The notes: generated by a model not told the origin, from the sequence alone. Positions 25,987-36,385 are shown, counted from the first letter of the stretch. The stretch: DNA of 64,000 nt from Pantoea sp. (GCF_028283705.1 NZ_JAPWKD010000011.1:682001-746000), one strand, 5' to 3'. Numbers and translations: made by a program.

Positions 25987-27512
25987 GCGGATTCGGCCTC
26001 GGCTTGCGCCGTCGCCACCATGGCCTGGCCCACGGCCTGGCGGTCGGCCGGCGTATCGAATTCGGCCACGATGCGCCCGCGCGCCATCACGCCTATGCGG
26101 TCGGCCAGCTTCATGACCTCGTCGAGGTCTTCGCTGATGAGCAGCACCGCCGCGCCGGCATCGCGCGCCGCGCACAGGCGTTCGTGCACCTGGCTGCTGG
26201 CGCGCATGTCCAGGCCCCGGCTGGGGCTGTGCGCCAGCACCAGCTTCACGGGGCGGCTGAACTCGCGCGCGATCACCAGTTTCTGCGCGTTGCCGCCCGA
26301 CAGCAGGGCCGCCTTCTGCCGGGGCGAGCGCACGCCGTGCACGTCGAAATCGCGCACCGCCGCCATGGCGTCGGCCTCCAGGCCGGCGCGGTCGAGCCGC
26401 CAGGCGCTGCCGTAGCGGCCGGCGTTGACCTGCCCCACGCCGAAGTTCTCGGCCACCGACAGCCCCCCGGCCAGCGCCAGGCGGTAGCGGTCGGCGGGGA
26501 TGGCGGCGATGCCGAGCGAGCGCCGCGCCTCGGCGTCGAGCGCGAGCAGGCTGCCGGCTCCCGCCAGTTCGATGTCGCCTTCCTGGATGGGCAGCAAACC
26601 CATGATGGCGGAAGCCAGTTCACCCTGCCCGTTGCCGCCGACGCCGGCCAGGCCGTAGATTTCGCCGGCCCGCACCGTCAAGTCCACGCCGTCGAGCGCC
26701 GGCTGGCCGCCTTCGCTCGCGGTGCGCACGCCGCGCAGCACGAGCTGCTCGGCGCCCGACTCCGGGCGCTGGCGCTGCACGGGCGGCGGCGCTTCGCCCA
26801 CCGCGAGCCGCACCAGCTCGGCCTCGCTGGCGGCACCGGGGTCGACGGTGGCCACCGTGCGGCCGCCGCGCATGACGGTGACGCGATCGGCATAGCGTTT
26901 CACGTCGGCGATCTTGTGGGTGACGAGCACCACCGCCGCGCCCTGGCGCGCCAGCGACCGCACGGTGCCGAGCAGGCGGCCCGCCTCGGCGTCGGTGAGC
27001 ACCGCCGTGGGTTCGTCGAGGATCAGGATGCGCGCGCCCGCCAGCAGCACCTTGAGGATTTCCACGCGCTGCTGCTCGGCCACCGATAGCTGCGCCACGC
27101 GGCGGTCGGGGTCGATCTCGAAGCCGAGCGCCTTGGCCTGCGCCCGGATCTGCTCGCGCAGGGCCCGCAGGCGCTTGCCGTGCGAACCGCCCTGCGCCGG
27201 CAGGCCGAGCAGGATGTTCTCGGCCGCGGTGAACGGCGCCACCAGCTTGAAGTGCTGGTGCACCATGCCGATGTGTTCGCGCGCGGCATCGCTCGGGCCG
27301 GCGAAGCGGACCGGGTTGTCGTCGACCAGCATCGTGCCGGCCTCGGGTGCGTAGAGGCCGGCGGCGATGTTCATGAGCGACGACTTGCCCGCGCCGTTCT
27401 CGCCGAGCAGGGCATGCACCTCGCCCCAGCGCAGGGAGAAGTGCGCGCCGTCGAGCGCGACGAAGCCGTCGAAGGTCTTGCGTATTCCCTCGAGCCGCAG
27501 GGCATCGGGCAT
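25983..27512 (-). CDS. BMP-type ABC importer ATPase, two nucleotide-binding domains
   Basis: 509 residues with two ABC domains, as in nucleoside importers (BmpE/NupO/RbsA-like). The first domain is canonical (GENGAGKSS, QLSVAEQQRVEILK, ILILDEPTAVL). The second is degenerate: GVGGNGQGELAS for Walker A, ALLSGGNAQKLVIAREF for the signature and LVLAHSPSRGLD for Walker B, as is normal in this family. It follows the binding-protein gene by about 20 bases and overlaps the permease start. With a RutR operator upstream it likely feeds pyrimidines or nucleosides to the rut pathway. Confidence 0.9.
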   Translation of the reverse strand: MPDALRLEGIRKTFDGFVALDGAHFSLRWGEVHALLGENGAGKSSLMNIAAGLYAPEAGTMLVDDNPVRFAGPSDAAREHIGMVHQHFKLVAPFTAAENILLGLPAQGGSHGKRLRALREQIRAQAKALGFEIDPDRRVAQLSVAEQQRVEILKVLLAGARILILDEPTAVLTDAEAGRLLGTVRSLARQGAAVVLVTHKIADVKRYADRVTVMRGGRTVATVDPGAASEAELVRLAVGEAPPPVQRQRPESGAEQLVLRGVRTASEGGQPALDGVDLTVRAGEIYGLAGVGGNGQGELASAIMGLLPIQEGDIELAGAGSLLALDAEARRSLGIAAIPADRYRLALAGGLSVAENFGVGQVNAGRYGSAWRLDRAGLEADAMAAVRDFDVHGVRSPRQKAALLSGGNAQKLVIAREFSRPVKLVLAHSPSRGLDMRASSQVHERLCAARDAGAAVLLISEDLDEVMKLADRIGVMARGRIVAEFDTPADRQAVGQAMVATAQAEAESA

Positions 27513-27533
27513 GAAGGCTCCGTATCTTGTGGA

Positions 27534-28619
27534 TTACTGCTGCGTGACCACGCCCTTGACGAACCAGTCCATCTTCCAGAGGTCGGCGTCGGACAGCGTC
27601 TGCCCGGCGGACACGCGCACCTTGCCATCCTTGTCGGACAGCGGGCCGGCGTAGATCTGCTTGCCCTTCATGATGGCGTCGCGCTCGGCCAGGATGATCT
27701 TCTGCTTGTCGGCGGGCACGGCCGGGCCGAAGCCGGCGATGTCGGTGCCGCCGTCCTTCATCTCGATGAAGGCGCCGTAGGGCGACGGCTTCCAGCCGCC
27801 GGCGATGACCTTCTTGAGCTCGGGGATCAGGAAGCGGTCCCACACCCAGACCGACGAGCAGACCGTGGCCTTGGGCGCGAACTCGCGCAGGTCGCGGTGG
27901 TGGCCGGTGCCGTACACGCCGCGTTCCTGGGCGACGAGCTGCGGGGTGGGCGTGTCGACGTGCTGGCCGATCACGTCGGCGCCATGGTCGATCAGCGCCA
28001 TGGCGGCCGCGCGTTCCTTGACCGGGTCGTTCCAGGCGCCGGTGTAGATGACGGTGACGGTGGCGTTGGGGTTGATCTTCTGCGCGCCCAGTTCATAGGC
28101 GTTGATGGTCCAGTTGACCACGCCGAACGGGTTGGCGGCGACGAAGCCCAGCTTGCCGGTCTTGGAGGCCGCGGCGGCGGCCATGCCGCACAGGTACTGG
28201 CTTTCGTAGGTGCGGCCGTAGAACGATTCGAGGTTGGGGCCGTTGGTGGTGCCCGAGCCGTTCAGGAAGGCCACGTCGGGGTGCTTGGCGGCCAGGTCCT
28301 TGAAGGTGTCGGAATAGCCGAAGGCGGTGCCGATGACGATGTTGGCGCCGCGCTGGATGAAGCGCTCGGCCACCGGGGTGATCTGCGAGGCATCTTCCGG
28401 GATGCTTTCGACGAACTGGATCTTCTGCCCCAGCGCCGCCTCGATCTTCACCCGCGCCTCGTCGAAGGCCTGGGTCCAGCCGCCGTCGTTTTTCGGGCCG
28501 AAGTACAGCATGGCGATCTTCGGCTTGTCCTTCAGTGTGAAGCCGTCGGCGTGGGCTGCCGGGGCAACGCCGACGGCGACCGAAGCGAGGGCAATGCCGG
28601 TAAACAGCTTTCGGAACAT
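27534..28619 (-). CDS. BMP-family (Bmp/Med) nucleoside-type binding protein
   Basis: Periplasmic binding lipoprotein-family member, 361 residues. The signal peptide is KLFTGIALASVAVGVAPAAHA. The mature part reads PKIAMLYFGPKNDGGWTQAFDEARVK, then NIVIGTAFGYSDTFKDLAAKHPDVAFLNGSG and GKLGFVAANPFGVVNWTINAYELGA, the BMP pattern known for purine/pyrimidine nucleosides and nucleobases. The start at 28619 precedes this signal; the frame extends upstream without meaning. It is the first gene of an ABC operon controlled from the palindrome at 28833-28852. Confidence 0.9.
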   Translation of the reverse strand: MFRKLFTGIALASVAVGVAPAAHADGFTLKDKPKIAMLYFGPKNDGGWTQAFDEARVKIEAALGQKIQFVESIPEDASQITPVAERFIQRGANIVIGTAFGYSDTFKDLAAKHPDVAFLNGSGTTNGPNLESFYGRTYESQYLCGMAAAAASKTGKLGFVAANPFGVVNWTINAYELGAQKINPNATVTVIYTGAWNDPVKERAAAMALIDHGADVIGQHVDTPTPQLVAQERGVYGTGHHRDLREFAPKATVCSSVWVWDRFLIPELKKVIAGGWKPSPYGAFIEMKDGGTDIAGFGPAVPADKQKIILAERDAIMKGKQIYAGPLSDKDGKVRVSAGQTLSDADLWKMDWFVKGVVTQQ

Positions 28620-28832
28620 GGGGCACCTTGGAAAGTGAGGTTGGACGGCTAGGAAGAAAACCGTGCGACGCGGAATTTCGTCTTGGTGGCATAACGCAAC
28701 GTTCGTGCCAATCCGGGCCCGGCGCCGGCTCGGGGAAAACACGCGGGTGCCGGCCGCCCCGCCCCCGCCCGGCGCACTCTTAGCGTGCGCCGCCCGTTCC
28801 GTCCAGGCACCAAACTTGACCAATCGCACTTA

Positions 28833-28852
28833 TATGGACCAATTGGTCCATA
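28833..28852. promoter_or_regulatory. RutR operator at BMP-transporter promoter
   Basis: Perfect 20-bp palindrome TATGGACCAATTGGTCCATA, with a core close to the known E. coli RutR site TTGACCAnnTGGTCAA. A further half-site TTGACCAAT lies at 28816-28824. It lies about 215 bases upstream of the BMP start and just after the rutR stop. RutR releases DNA when uracil or thymine binds, so the importer should be induced by pyrimidines. Confidence 0.82.
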
Positions 28853-28873
28853 CATGGCTTTCCGGCACCGGGC

Positions 28874-29614
28874 TCAGCCGCGCCGCGGCAGCACGCCGTC
28901 GAGCACCGCGGCCTTGACGTTGCGCACGGTTTCCGCGAAGAAATCGGGGTCGGCCAGGGTGCGTCCGGTCAAGGCCTCGACCTGCACGGCGAAATCGGCG
29001 TAATGCTGGGTCGTGGCCCACACCATGAACAGGAAATGGCGCGGCTCGACGTCGGCCAGCCTCCCGCTCGCGGCCCACTCGCGCATGACCTCGGACTTGC
29101 GCTCCACCATGTCGCGCAGCGCCATGCCCAGCTCGTTGCGCAACAGCGGCGCCCCCTGGAGCATTTCCAGGCAGAACAGGCGCGAGGCCGCGGGATGGTC
29201 GCGCGAGATGGCGAGCTTGTGCTCGATGTATTCCCCGATCGCCTCGCGCGGATCGCGCTCGGCGCCGAAGTCGCTCAGCGGCGCCAGCCAGATCGTGAGA
29301 ATGTCGCGCAGCACCGCGACATAGAGCTCTTCCTTGTCGGAGAAGTAGTAAAGCAGGTTGCTCTTGGAGACGTCGGCCCGTTCCGCCACCTGGTCGAGGC
29401 TGGCGCCGTGCAGGCCGTAGCGCGAGAAGACTTCGAGCGCCGCCGCGAGGATGGCGCCGCGCTTGACCTCGATCTGCTTCAGGCGGCGGCTGATGGCCGC
29501 CTCGCTGCGGCGCGCCGGCGCGCGCGGCTTGGCGGCCCGCTTGGCCGCCGGTTTCGCGGCTCGTTTAGCGGCCCGCTTGGTGACCGGTTTCGCGGCTTTC
29601 TTCGCTCCCGTCAT
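28874..29614 (-). CDS. rutR: TetR-family pyrimidine-responsive repressor RutR
   Basis: 246 residues. A Lys/Ala/Arg-rich leader ([19 protein letters not shown], about 1-35) precedes a TetR helix-turn-helix ([37 protein letters not shown]). The effector domain contains the RutR-typical [34 protein letters not shown], where the W/H pocket binds uracil in E. coli RutR. The N-terminal basic tail is unusually long compared with the 212-residue E. coli protein. Its start overlaps the stop of the mmsA remnant (ATGA), so it is in the rut operon. Two matching operators are in this window. Confidence 0.9.
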   Translation of the reverse strand: MTGAKKAAKPVTKRAAKRAAKPAAKRAAKPRAPARRSEAAISRRLKQIEVKRGAILAAALEVFSRYGLHGASLDQVAERADVSKSNLLYYFSDKEELYVAVLRDILTIWLAPLSDFGAERDPREAIGEYIEHKLAISRDHPAASRLFCLEMLQGAPLLRNELGMALRDMVERKSEVMREWAASGRLADVEPRHFLFMVWATTQHYADFAVQVEALTGRTLADPDFFAETVRNVKAAVLDGVLPRRG

Positions 29615-30090
29615 AGCGTGGCGGGCATGTCGCCGAACAGCGAGCGCTTCCAGCCGCCGAAACCATGCCAGGCCATGGGCACCGGGATCGGCACGTTGAT
29701 GCCCACCATGCCCGCCTGCACGCGCCGCGCGAACTCGCGCGCCGTGTTGCCGCGGCCGACCTCGCCCCGGGCATCGGAGAACACCTTGCCGTGCTCGGCG
29801 GTAATGATGGCCGCCCGTTCGTCGGCATGGCGGTTCATCAGGTCGAGAAAGCGGTTCAGGATGCGCGCCCGGCGCGAGGGCGGCGCATCGGCCCTGCCGG
29901 CCTGGGCCGATGCCGCCGACGCGGCGGCGCGATTCACCATCTGCTCGGATGCCAGCGCGACATGCCGGGCGATCCGGCCCGCGGCGGGATTCCAGACCGG
30001 CTGGGTGCGCCCGCCGGAGGCGGCGACGCCTTCGCCATGGATGAAGTGGACGACGTTGGCGTCGGACGCGTGGGGGGCGGGAGCGGACAT
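29611..30090 (-). pseudogene. mmsA: mmsA remnant, (methyl)malonate-semialdehyde dehydrogenase with large internal deletion
   Basis: Only 159 residues of an approximately 500-residue CoA-acylating aldehyde dehydrogenase. The N-terminal part ends at [19 protein letters not shown]. The frame then jumps directly to [39 protein letters not shown] from the far C-terminal side and stops after PATL. The NAD-binding core, the catalytic Cys region and the last 40 or so residues are missing. In rut loci lacking rutE, this enzyme would turn malonate semialdehyde into acetyl-CoA. The frame is open and joins rutD upstream and rutR downstream, so the loss is a clean deletion and not random noise. Confidence 0.85.
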
Positions 30091-30113
30091 GGCCTTCTCT
30101 GCTGGCGTGGAGG

Positions 30114-30896
30114 TTAGCGGTAGGCGGCCAGGAACTTCAGCATGGCGGCGTTGAAGGCGGCCGTCTCGGTCACGGTATGGGCATGGCCTCCATGCGGCAT
30201 CAGGTCGAGCGTGGCCTTGGGCAGGCGGTCGGCCAGCAGCTGCGAACAGGTCCAGGGCACCAGGGTGTCGTCCTGCGCCGCGGAAACCAGGACCGGCACG
30301 GTGATGCCGGCCAGGCGGTCGCTCACGTCGAAGGCCCGCAGCGCGGCGATGCGCGCGCGCATCGTGCCCTGGTCGGGGAAATGGGCGAAGGCGTGGTCCA
30401 CCTCGGCCTGCACCTGCCCGGCGTGCTCGGCGGCCCAGGCCGCCGGGTACAAGAAGATCGGCTGCGCTTCCACGTAGGCGCGCGGACCGCTCGCGTCGAG
30501 CAGCGTCAGGCGCGCATCGAAGCAGCGCGCCGAATGCGGGTTGGGCCGCGCCCAGGCGTTCGCCAGCACCAGGCTGGACACGCGGCCGGGCGCATCCAGC
30601 GCGAGCTGCAGCCCCGCCAGCCCGCCCAGGGCATGCCCGATGAAGTGGCAAGCCGCGGTGTGGGTGGCGTCGAGAACTTCCAGCACGTCCTGCGCCATGT
30701 GCGCGATCGAATAGGGGGCGGCCAGGGTGCCCGGGCTGCGGCCCGTGCCGCGCTGGTCGTAGCCCACCACGCGGAAGCCCGCGTCGACCAGGGCCTGGCG
30801 CTGCGGCGCCCAGAAATTGGCGGAGCCGCCCAGGCCGGAAGACAACAGGACGGAAGGGCCGTCGGCCGGGCCGTGGACTTCGTAGTAAAGCGTCAT
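30114..30896 (-). CDS. rutD: RutD, alpha/beta hydrolase of uracil degradation
   Basis: Putative aminoacrylate/carbamate hydrolase, 260 residues, the usual RutD length. It shows the oxyanion segment [30 protein letters not shown], the nucleophile-elbow position [17 protein letters not shown] (Gly-His-Ala, no Ser, as in RutD), and a C-terminal [11 protein letters not shown] His. The start at 30896 (MTLYYEVHG) matches RutD proteins. It follows rutC closely and precedes the mmsA remnant in the same operon. Confidence 0.9.
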   Translation of the reverse strand: MTLYYEVHGPADGPSVLLSSGLGGSANFWAPQRQALVDAGFRVVGYDQRGTGRSPGTLAAPYSIAHMAQDVLEVLDATHTAACHFIGHALGGLAGLQLALDAPGRVSSLVLANAWARPNPHSARCFDARLTLLDASGPRAYVEAQPIFLYPAAWAAEHAGQVQAEVDHAFAHFPDQGTMRARIAALRAFDVSDRLAGITVPVLVSAAQDDTLVPWTCSQLLADRLPKATLDLMPHGGHAHTVTETAAFNAAMLKFLAAYR

Positions 30897-30910
30897 CGCC
30901 TGCCCTTTCC

Positions 30911-31303
30911 TCAAGCCTTCTTGCCGACGTGGGCGAAGGTGGCGATCTCCACCAGCGCGTCCGGCTTGACCAGGCCGACCTGCACGCAATAGCGCGCCGG
31001 CTTCACGCCGGGGAAATACTCGGCGTACACCGTGTTGATCTTGGCGTAGTCGGCCCAGTCGCGGATGAAGATCTGGTTGAAGGTGACGTCGTCCATCGTG
31101 CCGCCGGCGGCCTCGACCACGCCCTTGATGGTTTCGAGCACGTGCCGCGTCTGGGCGGCGGCGTCGCCCACGTGCACCACGTTGTTGTCCTTGTCGAAGG
31201 GCAGCGTGCCGGACACGTACAGCACGCCGTCGGCGAGCGTGCCGGGAACGTAGGGGGCGATGGGGGCGCTGGTTCCCGGAGGGATGATGGCTTGCTTGGG
31301 CAT
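30911..31303 (-). CDS. rutC: RutC, RidA-family aminoacrylate deaminase
   Basis: RidA/YjgF fold protein, 130 residues, converting 3-aminoacrylate to malonate semialdehyde in the Rut pathway. Family blocks: [65 protein letters not shown] and [25 protein letters not shown], including the Arg that contacts the substrate carboxylate. Its length and N-terminus match E. coli RutC. It lies between frameshifted rutB and intact rutD. Confidence 0.93.
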   Translation of the reverse strand: MPKQAIIPPGTSAPIAPYVPGTLADGVLYVSGTLPFDKDNNVVHVGDAAAQTRHVLETIKGVVEAAGGTMDDVTFNQIFIRDWADYAKINTVYAEYFPGVKPARYCVQVGLVKPDALVEIATFAHVGKKA

Positions 31304-31333
31304 GATGGGAATGCTCCTGATTGGGAAGGGGAA

Positions 31334-32090
31334 CTATTTGCTCAGGGTCTGGCGGAACCGCTCGACCGACGACACCCAGCCGAAGAAGGTTTCCACGTTG
31401 TAGGCGGTGCCGGTCTGGATGGCCGCGCTGCCGAGCTGGTGGGTGGCGTCTTCCAGCAGCACGGCTGAAATATTCCAGGTGGAAGGCGTCGCGCAGCGTG
31501 GATTCCACGCACACATTGGTGGCGATGCCGGTGAACGCCAGGCTGCGGATGCCGCGCGCGCGCAGCGTGCTGTCGAGCGCGCTGTTGAAAAAGCCGCTGT
31601 AGCGCGGCTTGGGCACCACGACGTCGCCGGCCCGCGGTTGCAGGGCCTCGACCAGTTCGTAGTCCCAGCCGCCCTTGGCCAGGAACTTGCCGCTCAGTTC
31701 GGGATGCTTGCGCATGGTCTTCAGCGCGTTCGACTTGTACCAGTTGGGCGAGCCCGGGCCGCCTGCCTCCACGTACTGCGGGTCCCAGCCGTTCTGCAGG
31801 AACACCACCAGCACGCCGGCCGCGCGCGCGGCGGCGACGGCGGCGGAGATCTTGTCTATCGTGCCGCGCGCGCCGGAAATGTCGAAGCCGGCCGTGTCCA
31901 CGTAGCCGCCCAGCGAGGCGTAGGCGTTCTGCATGTCGACCACGATCAGCGCCGTCTGCGCGGGCAGGAAGGCGAAGGGTTCGGGGCGCGCGGGCAAGAC
32001 CAGGGCGCCCGCGCCGGGCGCGAGCGCTTCGGGCGGACCGACCGGGATGTCGGAAGTCAGGGTGGCGTTGGTTTTCACGGAAGCATTCAT
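31334..32090 (-). pseudogene. rutB: RutB, ureidoacrylate amidohydrolase, one-base frameshift
   Basis: Isochorismatase-like hydrolase that splits peroxyureidoacrylate to carbamate and aminoacrylate. Catalytic Asp ([10 protein letters not shown]), Lys ([13 protein letters not shown]) and Cys ([17 protein letters not shown]) are present in frame. At about 31,466-31,470 one extra base breaks the frame after HLEYF. The continuation [10 protein letters not shown], ending FRQTLSK, is found one frame over and stops at 31334. As read, the frame instead runs on through rutC antisense-looking sequence into rutD. The break comes after all catalytic residues. It may be sequencing error or recent mutation. 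Confidence 0.87.
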
Positions 32091-32099
32091 CGGGAGTTC

Positions 32100-33212
<1,113 letters not shown>

Positions 33213-33509
33213 GGGTGCCTCGCATGGATGGAAAGACAGTTCCAGCCTCCAAGCAGCCTTCGTGCCAGCTTTCTGGCGTCAAATAATTTTCTTTTTAATC
33301 AAATAGTTATATATTTTCCAGAGAAAAGTTTTGACCAAATGGTCCAAAGCGGTTCATTTGATCCGTAAAGATCACGCAAGTGGTGCGTCGCGCGCCCACG
33401 AATGGCGCAGGCGGAGCGCCCGCCTGACGCGGCCGGGAACGTGTCCGCCTGGCATGAACGTTGCCTCCCCAACCGGGCGATACCCCCATCCCCTGGAGCC
33501 TCGTTCCCC
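33213..33509. promoter_or_regulatory. Divergent rutA / 2OG-oxygenase promoter region
   Basis: 297 non-coding bases with an AT-rich patch at about 33,280-33,330 that stands out in this GC-rich block and probably holds the promoters. The RutR operator at 33331-33346 sits at its edge, placed to affect both directions. Confidence 0.65.
33331..33346. promoter_or_regulatory. RutR operator at rutA promoter
   Basis: TTGACCAAATGGTCCA matches the known RutR consensus TTGACCAnnTGGTCAA at all but one of the 14 defined positions. It lies 119 bases upstream of rutA and 164 bases upstream of the divergent oxygenase gene. Confidence 0.88.
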
Positions 33510-34502
33510 ATGTCCCTCCTGCATGTACCCGTCATCGACCTGGCACCCTACTTCGAAGGCACGCCCGAAGGACGCGCCAAGGTCGCCCGGGAAGTCGACG
33601 ACGCCTGCCGCAGCATCGGCTTTCTCGTCATCAAGAACCACGGCGTCCCGGCCGAGCTCACCGACCGCGTCGCCTCGCTCTCGCGCGCCTTCTTCGACCT
33701 GCCCCTGGCGGAAAAGCGCAAGGTCGACCGCCCCCGCATCGACGCCGTGCGCGGCTACAGCGCGGTCGGCGAGGAAGGCCTCTCGTACAGCCTGGAAGAA
33801 GCCACGCCCGGCGATCTGAAGGAGTCGTTCTCCGTCGGCCCCGCCGGCGTGCCCGACGACGACTACCACCGCGGCCCCGCCGCCGGCGCGCACTTCGAGC
33901 CCAACGTCTATCCGACCCTGCCCGGCTTTCGCGCGGCCTACGACGAATACTTCGAGGTGATGAGCGGCCTGTCGCGCTCGCTGATGCGCATCTTCGCGCT
34001 GGCCCTCGATTTGCCCGAAACCTATTTCGACTCCCACATCGACAAGCACATCAGCATGTTCCGCGTGCTGAGCTACCCGCCCCAGCGCGAGGCGCCGCTG
34101 CCCAACCAGCTGCGCGCCGGCGCGCACAGCGACTACGGCAGCCTGACCATCGTGCGCCCCGACGACGAGGGCCTGCAGGTGCTGAACGAGGCCGGCCAGT
34201 GGGTGGACGTGCCCCTGCTGCCGGGCGCGCTGGTGGTCAACATCGGCGACCTGATGATGCAGTGGACCAACGACAAGTGGATCTCGACCATGCACCGCGT
34301 CGCCAACCCTCCCTTCGAGCAAGCCGAGACCAACCGGCGCCAGTCGCTGGTGTTCTTCCACCAGCCCAACTACGACACCATGGTGGAATGCCTGCCGAGC
34401 TGCCTGGCCCCCGGCGAGCAGCCCAAGTACGCGCCCGTCTCGTCCGGCGACCACCTCACCTCCAAGTTCGTGAAGCAGACCACCTTCGGCGGCACGGTGT
34501 AA
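33510..34502 (+). CDS. Fe(II)/2-oxoglutarate-dependent oxygenase (isopenicillin N synthase family)
   Basis: 330 residues. DIOX_N domain (VPVIDLAPYFEG ... IGFLVIKNHGVP, about 5-110) and a 2OG-Fe(II) domain with iron ligands in AGAHSDYGSLTIV (HxD) and WISTMHRVANP (distal His), and the 2-oxoglutarate Arg-Ser in NRRQSLVFF. The start at 33510 begins MSLLHVPVIDL. It is divergent from rutA with a RutR operator between, and is overlapped by a VOC-family gene (TAATG). Hydroxylation of a pyrimidine such as thymine would fit family (fungal thymine 7-hydroxylase is of this superfamily and size) and context, but is unproven. Confidence 0.88.
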   Translation: MSLLHVPVIDLAPYFEGTPEGRAKVAREVDDACRSIGFLVIKNHGVPAELTDRVASLSRAFFDLPLAEKRKVDRPRIDAVRGYSAVGEEGLSYSLEEATPGDLKESFSVGPAGVPDDDYHRGPAAGAHFEPNVYPTLPGFRAAYDEYFEVMSGLSRSLMRIFALALDLPETYFDSHIDKHISMFRVLSYPPQREAPLPNQLRAGAHSDYGSLTIVRPDDEGLQVLNEAGQWVDVPLLPGALVVNIGDLMMQWTNDKWISTMHRVANPPFEQAETNRRQSLVFFHQPNYDTMVECLPSCLAPGEQPKYAPVSSGDHLTSKFVKQTTFGGTV

Positions 34503-34888
34503 TGGCACATCTTTCCTACGTCAATGTCTTCGCGCGCGACATCGTCGCGCTCAGCGGCTTCTACCAGCGCGTGTTCGGCTTCACTGAAATCGAGGCCATC
34601 CGCTCGCCCATATTCCGCGGGCTCGACACGGGCAAGTCCGCCCTGGGCTTCAATGCCCACGACGCCTACGAGCTGCTGCACCTGGAAGACCAGGCCGACA
34701 CGCGCGGCGTGAAGTTCCTGCTCAACATCGACGTCGACAGCCAGGCCGACGTCGACCGCATGGTGCCCGTCGCCGTGGAAGCCGGCGCCACCCTCCTCAA
34801 GCCGCCCTACGTCACCTACTACAACTGGTACCAGGCCGTGCTGCTCGATCCGGAAGGGAATGTGTTCCGCATCAACTACATGATGTAG
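34502..34888 (+). CDS. VOC-family (glyoxalase/dioxygenase-like) protein
   Basis: 128 residues with the beta-alpha-beta-beta-beta VOC fold: HLSYVNVFARDIVALSGFYQRVFGF at the N-terminus and QAVLLDPEGNVFRINYM at the C-terminus. The usual metal ligands (His at the first strand, Glu at the end) are only partly kept, so it could be a lyase, isomerase or binding protein. It overlaps the oxygenase stop by one base and is surely co-expressed with it. Confidence 0.83.
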   Translation: MAHLSYVNVFARDIVALSGFYQRVFGFTEIEAIRSPIFRGLDTGKSALGFNAHDAYELLHLEDQADTRGVKFLLNIDVDSQADVDRMVPVAVEAGATLLKPPYVTYYNWYQAVLLDPEGNVFRINYMM

Positions 34889-34920
34889 GGCGTGGGGACC
34901 CCCCAGCATCTATCCATGCG

Positions 34921-35268
34921 ATGATTTCCCGCATGGAACAAATCGACCTCGACGACGGCACCGCCGACCGCTTCCTGCTGGACGCCCCCGGCATTTCGCT
35001 GCTGGTGTTCACCAGCGCCACCTGCGCCGACTGCAAGCTCGCGCGCGAGCAGTTGCCGGACATGGCACTGCCGCTGGAGCGCCTATGCTGGATAGACGCC
35101 GGCCGCAACGGCGGGCTGGTCGAGCGCTACGAGGTCTTCCATCTGCCCGCGCTCCACCTGGTCAGGGACGGCGCCTACTATGGGCCGGTGCAGGCCCAGC
35201 TGGCCGCCTGGGACATCGCCCGCCAGGTGGCGCTGGCGCTCGACAGCTACCCGGCCGAACTGCCCTGA
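34921..35268 (+). CDS. Thioredoxin-like protein with CxxC
   Basis: Small thioredoxin-fold protein, 115 residues, without signal peptide. The active-site-like FTSATCADCKLAREQL gives CADC, followed by FHLPALHLVRDGAYYG, the cis-Pro position and the last strands. It may begin at 34921 (MISRM) or at MEQID (34933). It is about 30 bases downstream of the VOC gene and may be in the same transcript; its role there is unknown. Confidence 0.75.
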   Translation: MISRMEQIDLDDGTADRFLLDAPGISLLVFTSATCADCKLAREQLPDMALPLERLCWIDAGRNGGLVERYEVFHLPALHLVRDGAYYGPVQAQLAAWDIARQVALALDSYPAELP

Positions 35269-35452
35269 GGCATCGGGGCGGTGGGGCAAACCACACCATT
35301 CCGGTGCGTTCCTTGCACAAAACCCTCGCCACTCTCGCCACGAAACATTGCCGTCTGCGGACTCTGGTCCGTACACGCCAGAAAACCATACATAGGCATG
35401 CTTATTGCTCCGATCGGTGCAGTATCGGGTTTTAAGTGCCTTAGGCGTTCAA

Positions 35453-36385
35453 ATGAGCAAGTCCGTCACGTTTTCATCGCCTGGCGCTACGTTCGCACGC
35501 AACGTGGATTGGAACCTGTTCAAGGTTTTCTACGAGATCGGGCAGCGCGGCGGCATCGGTGCCGCATCCCGGTCTTTGAACAAGCAGCAGCCGAGCGTCA
35601 GCGCCGCCCTTCAACGGCTGGAAAGCCACCTGGGCACGCATCTGTGCACCCGGACAAGCCGAGGCATCGAGCTGACGGTACAGGGCCACCAGGTTCTCGA
35701 AGCCTGCCAGGCCATGTACCAAACCGTGCAGAAAAGCGCCGAGGCGTCGGACTTGGCCCTGCTCACCGGTTCGTTGTCCCTCAAGGTGATCTCGAACCTC
35801 TACCTGGTGCCGCAACTGACCGCCATCCTCCAGGAATTCCATGAGCGCTACCCGCGCATCGAGGTGCGTCTCGACGTGGCTCCATGGCGGGATATCCTGC
35901 GCGCCCTGAGCAAGTCGGAGGTCGAGCTGGGCATTGGCTTCAAAGACGCCCACGACGACAAGACCATCTACATCCCCATCATCGAACAGCAACAGCAGAT
36001 CTACTGCGGGCCAAGCCACCCCCTGTTCGGCAAGCCCCCCGTCTCTCCGAGCGCCTTGGAATCCGACGCCTTCGTGGTGACCCATGACGAGCCCACGGCC
36101 TACGTCCGCTACAAGCAGGGCCACGGGCTCGGCAAACAGATCGGCGGCATCGCCGACAATCTCCAGGAAAGGATGTGGCTGATCAAGCTGGGCATGGGCA
36201 TCGGCATGCTGCCCAAGCCCGTGGTCGACGCCTCCAACCTTTCGCAGGAACTCTGGCCCTTGCTGCACGACCATGAATCGCCCCGCTGCACGATCTACAT
36301 CATGACCAGCGACGAAAGCGTGCACAGCGCCCCCGCGCAGCTTTTCCTCGAAACGGCCACGAACCGGCTGGCCGCGACCGCCTGA
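35453..36385 (+). CDS. LysR-family transcriptional regulator
   Basis: A 310-residue LysR protein. The helix-turn-helix lies at about 20-75 (NLFKVFYEIGQRGGIGAASRSLNKQQPSVSAALQRLESHLG). The effector domain reads LSLKVISNLYLVPQLTAILQEFHERYPRIEVRLDVAP onward. The frame is open from 35405, but MSKSVTFSS at 35453 is the better start. It is convergent with the dipeptide-type ABC operon, which may be its target. Confidence 0.87.
   Translation: MSKSVTFSSPGATFARNVDWNLFKVFYEIGQRGGIGAASRSLNKQQPSVSAALQRLESHLGTHLCTRTSRGIELTVQGHQVLEACQAMYQTVQKSAEASDLALLTGSLSLKVISNLYLVPQLTAILQEFHERYPRIEVRLDVAPWRDILRALSKSEVELGIGFKDAHDDKTIYIPIIEQQQQIYCGPSHPLFGKPPVSPSALESDAFVVTHDEPTAYVRYKQGHGLGKQIGGIADNLQERMWLIKLGMGIGMLPKPVVDASNLSQELWPLLHDHESPRCTIYIMTSDESVHSAPAQLFLETATNRLAATA

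Noticed and set aside
26004-27089. Long plus-strand frames opposite the BMP ATPase and many others in block 2
   Set aside because: They are His/Arg/Gly/Ala-rich shadows typical of GC-rich genes read on the opposite strand.
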